From the NCBI GenBank assembly GCA_050944355.1, contig JBMNQX010000002.1:186001-250000 (forward strand): DNA of 64,000 bases, read 5' to 3'. Below, piece after piece: positions 63,484 through 64,000 of this stretch (position 1 is the first letter of the stretch; every line of letters begins with the position of its first letter). Source of the DNA: UBA4285 sp050944355. Its GTDB lineage: Bacteria > Bacillota > Clostridia > Lachnospirales > Lachnospiraceae. The notes below the pieces were generated by a model. That model was not told where the DNA came from. It was given only the letters and a program-made list of their open reading frames with translations, and made no database searches. The position numbers and the translations under genes are program-made.

Positions 63484-63512
63484 TTGAACTTGAGCGGTTC
63501 TGTTGATAAAAT
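63484..63512 (+). promoter_or_regulatory. Promoter of the last (partial) gene
   Basis: TTGAAC, 17-base spacer, TAAAAT. TAACAA / TTGTTA arms follow at 63533-63546. Confidence 0.55.
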
Positions 63513-63565
63513 AAAACCATCATTCAAATCCGTAACAAAATTGTTAATCAAGGAGGATTTATCAT

Positions 63566-64000
63566 ATGAGCAAGCGCCATTCTGCACTGAAGACCATGCT
63601 TGGTCTCGCCGCAGCGGCCGGTGCCGCGAAGATCGGCTACGATCAGTATAAGAAGACAAAAGAGAAATTTGAAAAGCAGGAAGCGGAGAGCGAAAATGAG
63701 CTGATCCGCAAGTACAATACGATCTTTGAGCGCCGTGTAGTCGAAGCTGATGAGGAGACGTTCCAGGGCTGTGAGATCAATGCGATCGGATCCCATTTTA
63801 TTCTGGATCTGGGCAAAGCCGTATTCACAAAGGATGTCTACATCAGTCTGTCGGCCAAGGCCAGCAGCGTGAAGATCATTCTTCCGCAGAATGTCGGAGC
63901 ACAGTGTGACATCACAAGAACCGGAAGCGCTGTTCAGAATTTTGCCGAGGACACGGAAGAAGAGTACGACTGCCGTATTTTCATCATCGGCAGTGCGATC
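63566..64000 (+). CDS. Conserved protein with LiaF-like C-terminal fold, cut by the window end
   Basis: The first 145 residues of a gene running off the right edge. A basic/hydrophobic N-terminus (MSKRHSALKTMLGLAAAAG) could be a weak anchor. A charged helix follows, then beta-strand sequence (AIGSHFILDLGKAVFTKDVYI, VKIILPQNVGAQCDI) that resembles the LiaF/YvqF C-terminal or adhesin-like beta-helix domain. AGGAGG lies 9 bases before the ATG. Function unassigned. Confidence 0.65.
   Translation, partial: MSKRHSALKTMLGLAAAAGAAKIGYDQYKKTKEKFEKQEAESENELIRKYNTIFERRVVEADEETFQGCEINAIGSHFILDLGKAVFTKDVYISLSAKASSVKIILPQNVGAQCDITRTGSAVQNFAEDTEEEYDCRIFIIGSAI

Overview
The window looks like a chromosomal stretch of an anaerobic Clostridia/Lachnospiraceae-type Firmicute. 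This rests on gene content and order: tig-clpP-clpX-lon-ysxC, then rho-rpmE-yqhQ-prmC-prfA; small families typical of that group (DUF1836, DUF4364, TrpR-like YerC); Gram-positive lipoprotein signals; strong AGGAGG-type ribosome sites; and frequent TTG starts. I saw no rRNA, tRNA, CRISPR array, prophage or insertion sequence.

Layout. (1) 0.1-8.7 kb: a carbohydrate island with a GH2 glycosidase, a divergent AraC regulator, a DUF5107/TPR protein broken by an in-frame TGA, and an exported Asp-box protein. (2) 8.7-13.2 kb: carAB behind a strong promoter and a leader terminator. (3) 13.3-25.9 kb: a locus resembling the Bacillus yesMN-OPQ-R-T rhamnogalacturonan system (sensor kinase and AraC-type response regulator, two paralogous binding lipoproteins, two permeases, GH105 hydrolase, SGNH esterase), with a uracil permease next to the two-component genes. 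(4) 26-30.9 kb: a pantothenate/CoA group (ECF S component, coaX, coaBC) that runs directly into a GH43 glycosidase. (5) 30.9-41.2 kb: a cell-wall hydrolase, an LRR / VWA / MoxR-ATPase three-gene operon, YerC, DUF1836, an SPFH/zinc-ribbon protein, PcrA helicase and a small membrane protein. (6) 41.3-46.9 kb: GH38 alpha-mannosidase, NUDIX, DJ-1 family protein, D,D-carboxypeptidase. (7) 47-53.4 kb: the trigger factor/Clp/Lon proteostasis cluster. (8) 53.4-60 kb: DUF4364, rho, rpmE, yqhQ, prmC, prfA, RNase H. (9) 60-64 kb: a fucose-isomerase-family protein, hisC, queH, and a partial gene at the edge.

How it fits together. The sugar genes would let the cell sense pectin-derived oligosaccharides (kinase/regulator), import them (lipoprotein plus permease, with an ATPase encoded elsewhere), and cut and deacetylate them inside (GH105, SGNH). 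The rest is housekeeping: pyrimidine and CoA synthesis, protein quality control and translation termination.

The least expected signals are these: a perfect 20-bp inverted repeat bracketing the AraC gene; a shared GTAGGTAAATT-type element about 95-115 bp upstream of all three transporter units; the in-frame TGA in the DUF5107 gene; the LRR/VWA/MoxR operon; and alternative pairing between the carA terminator arm and its ribosome-binding region.
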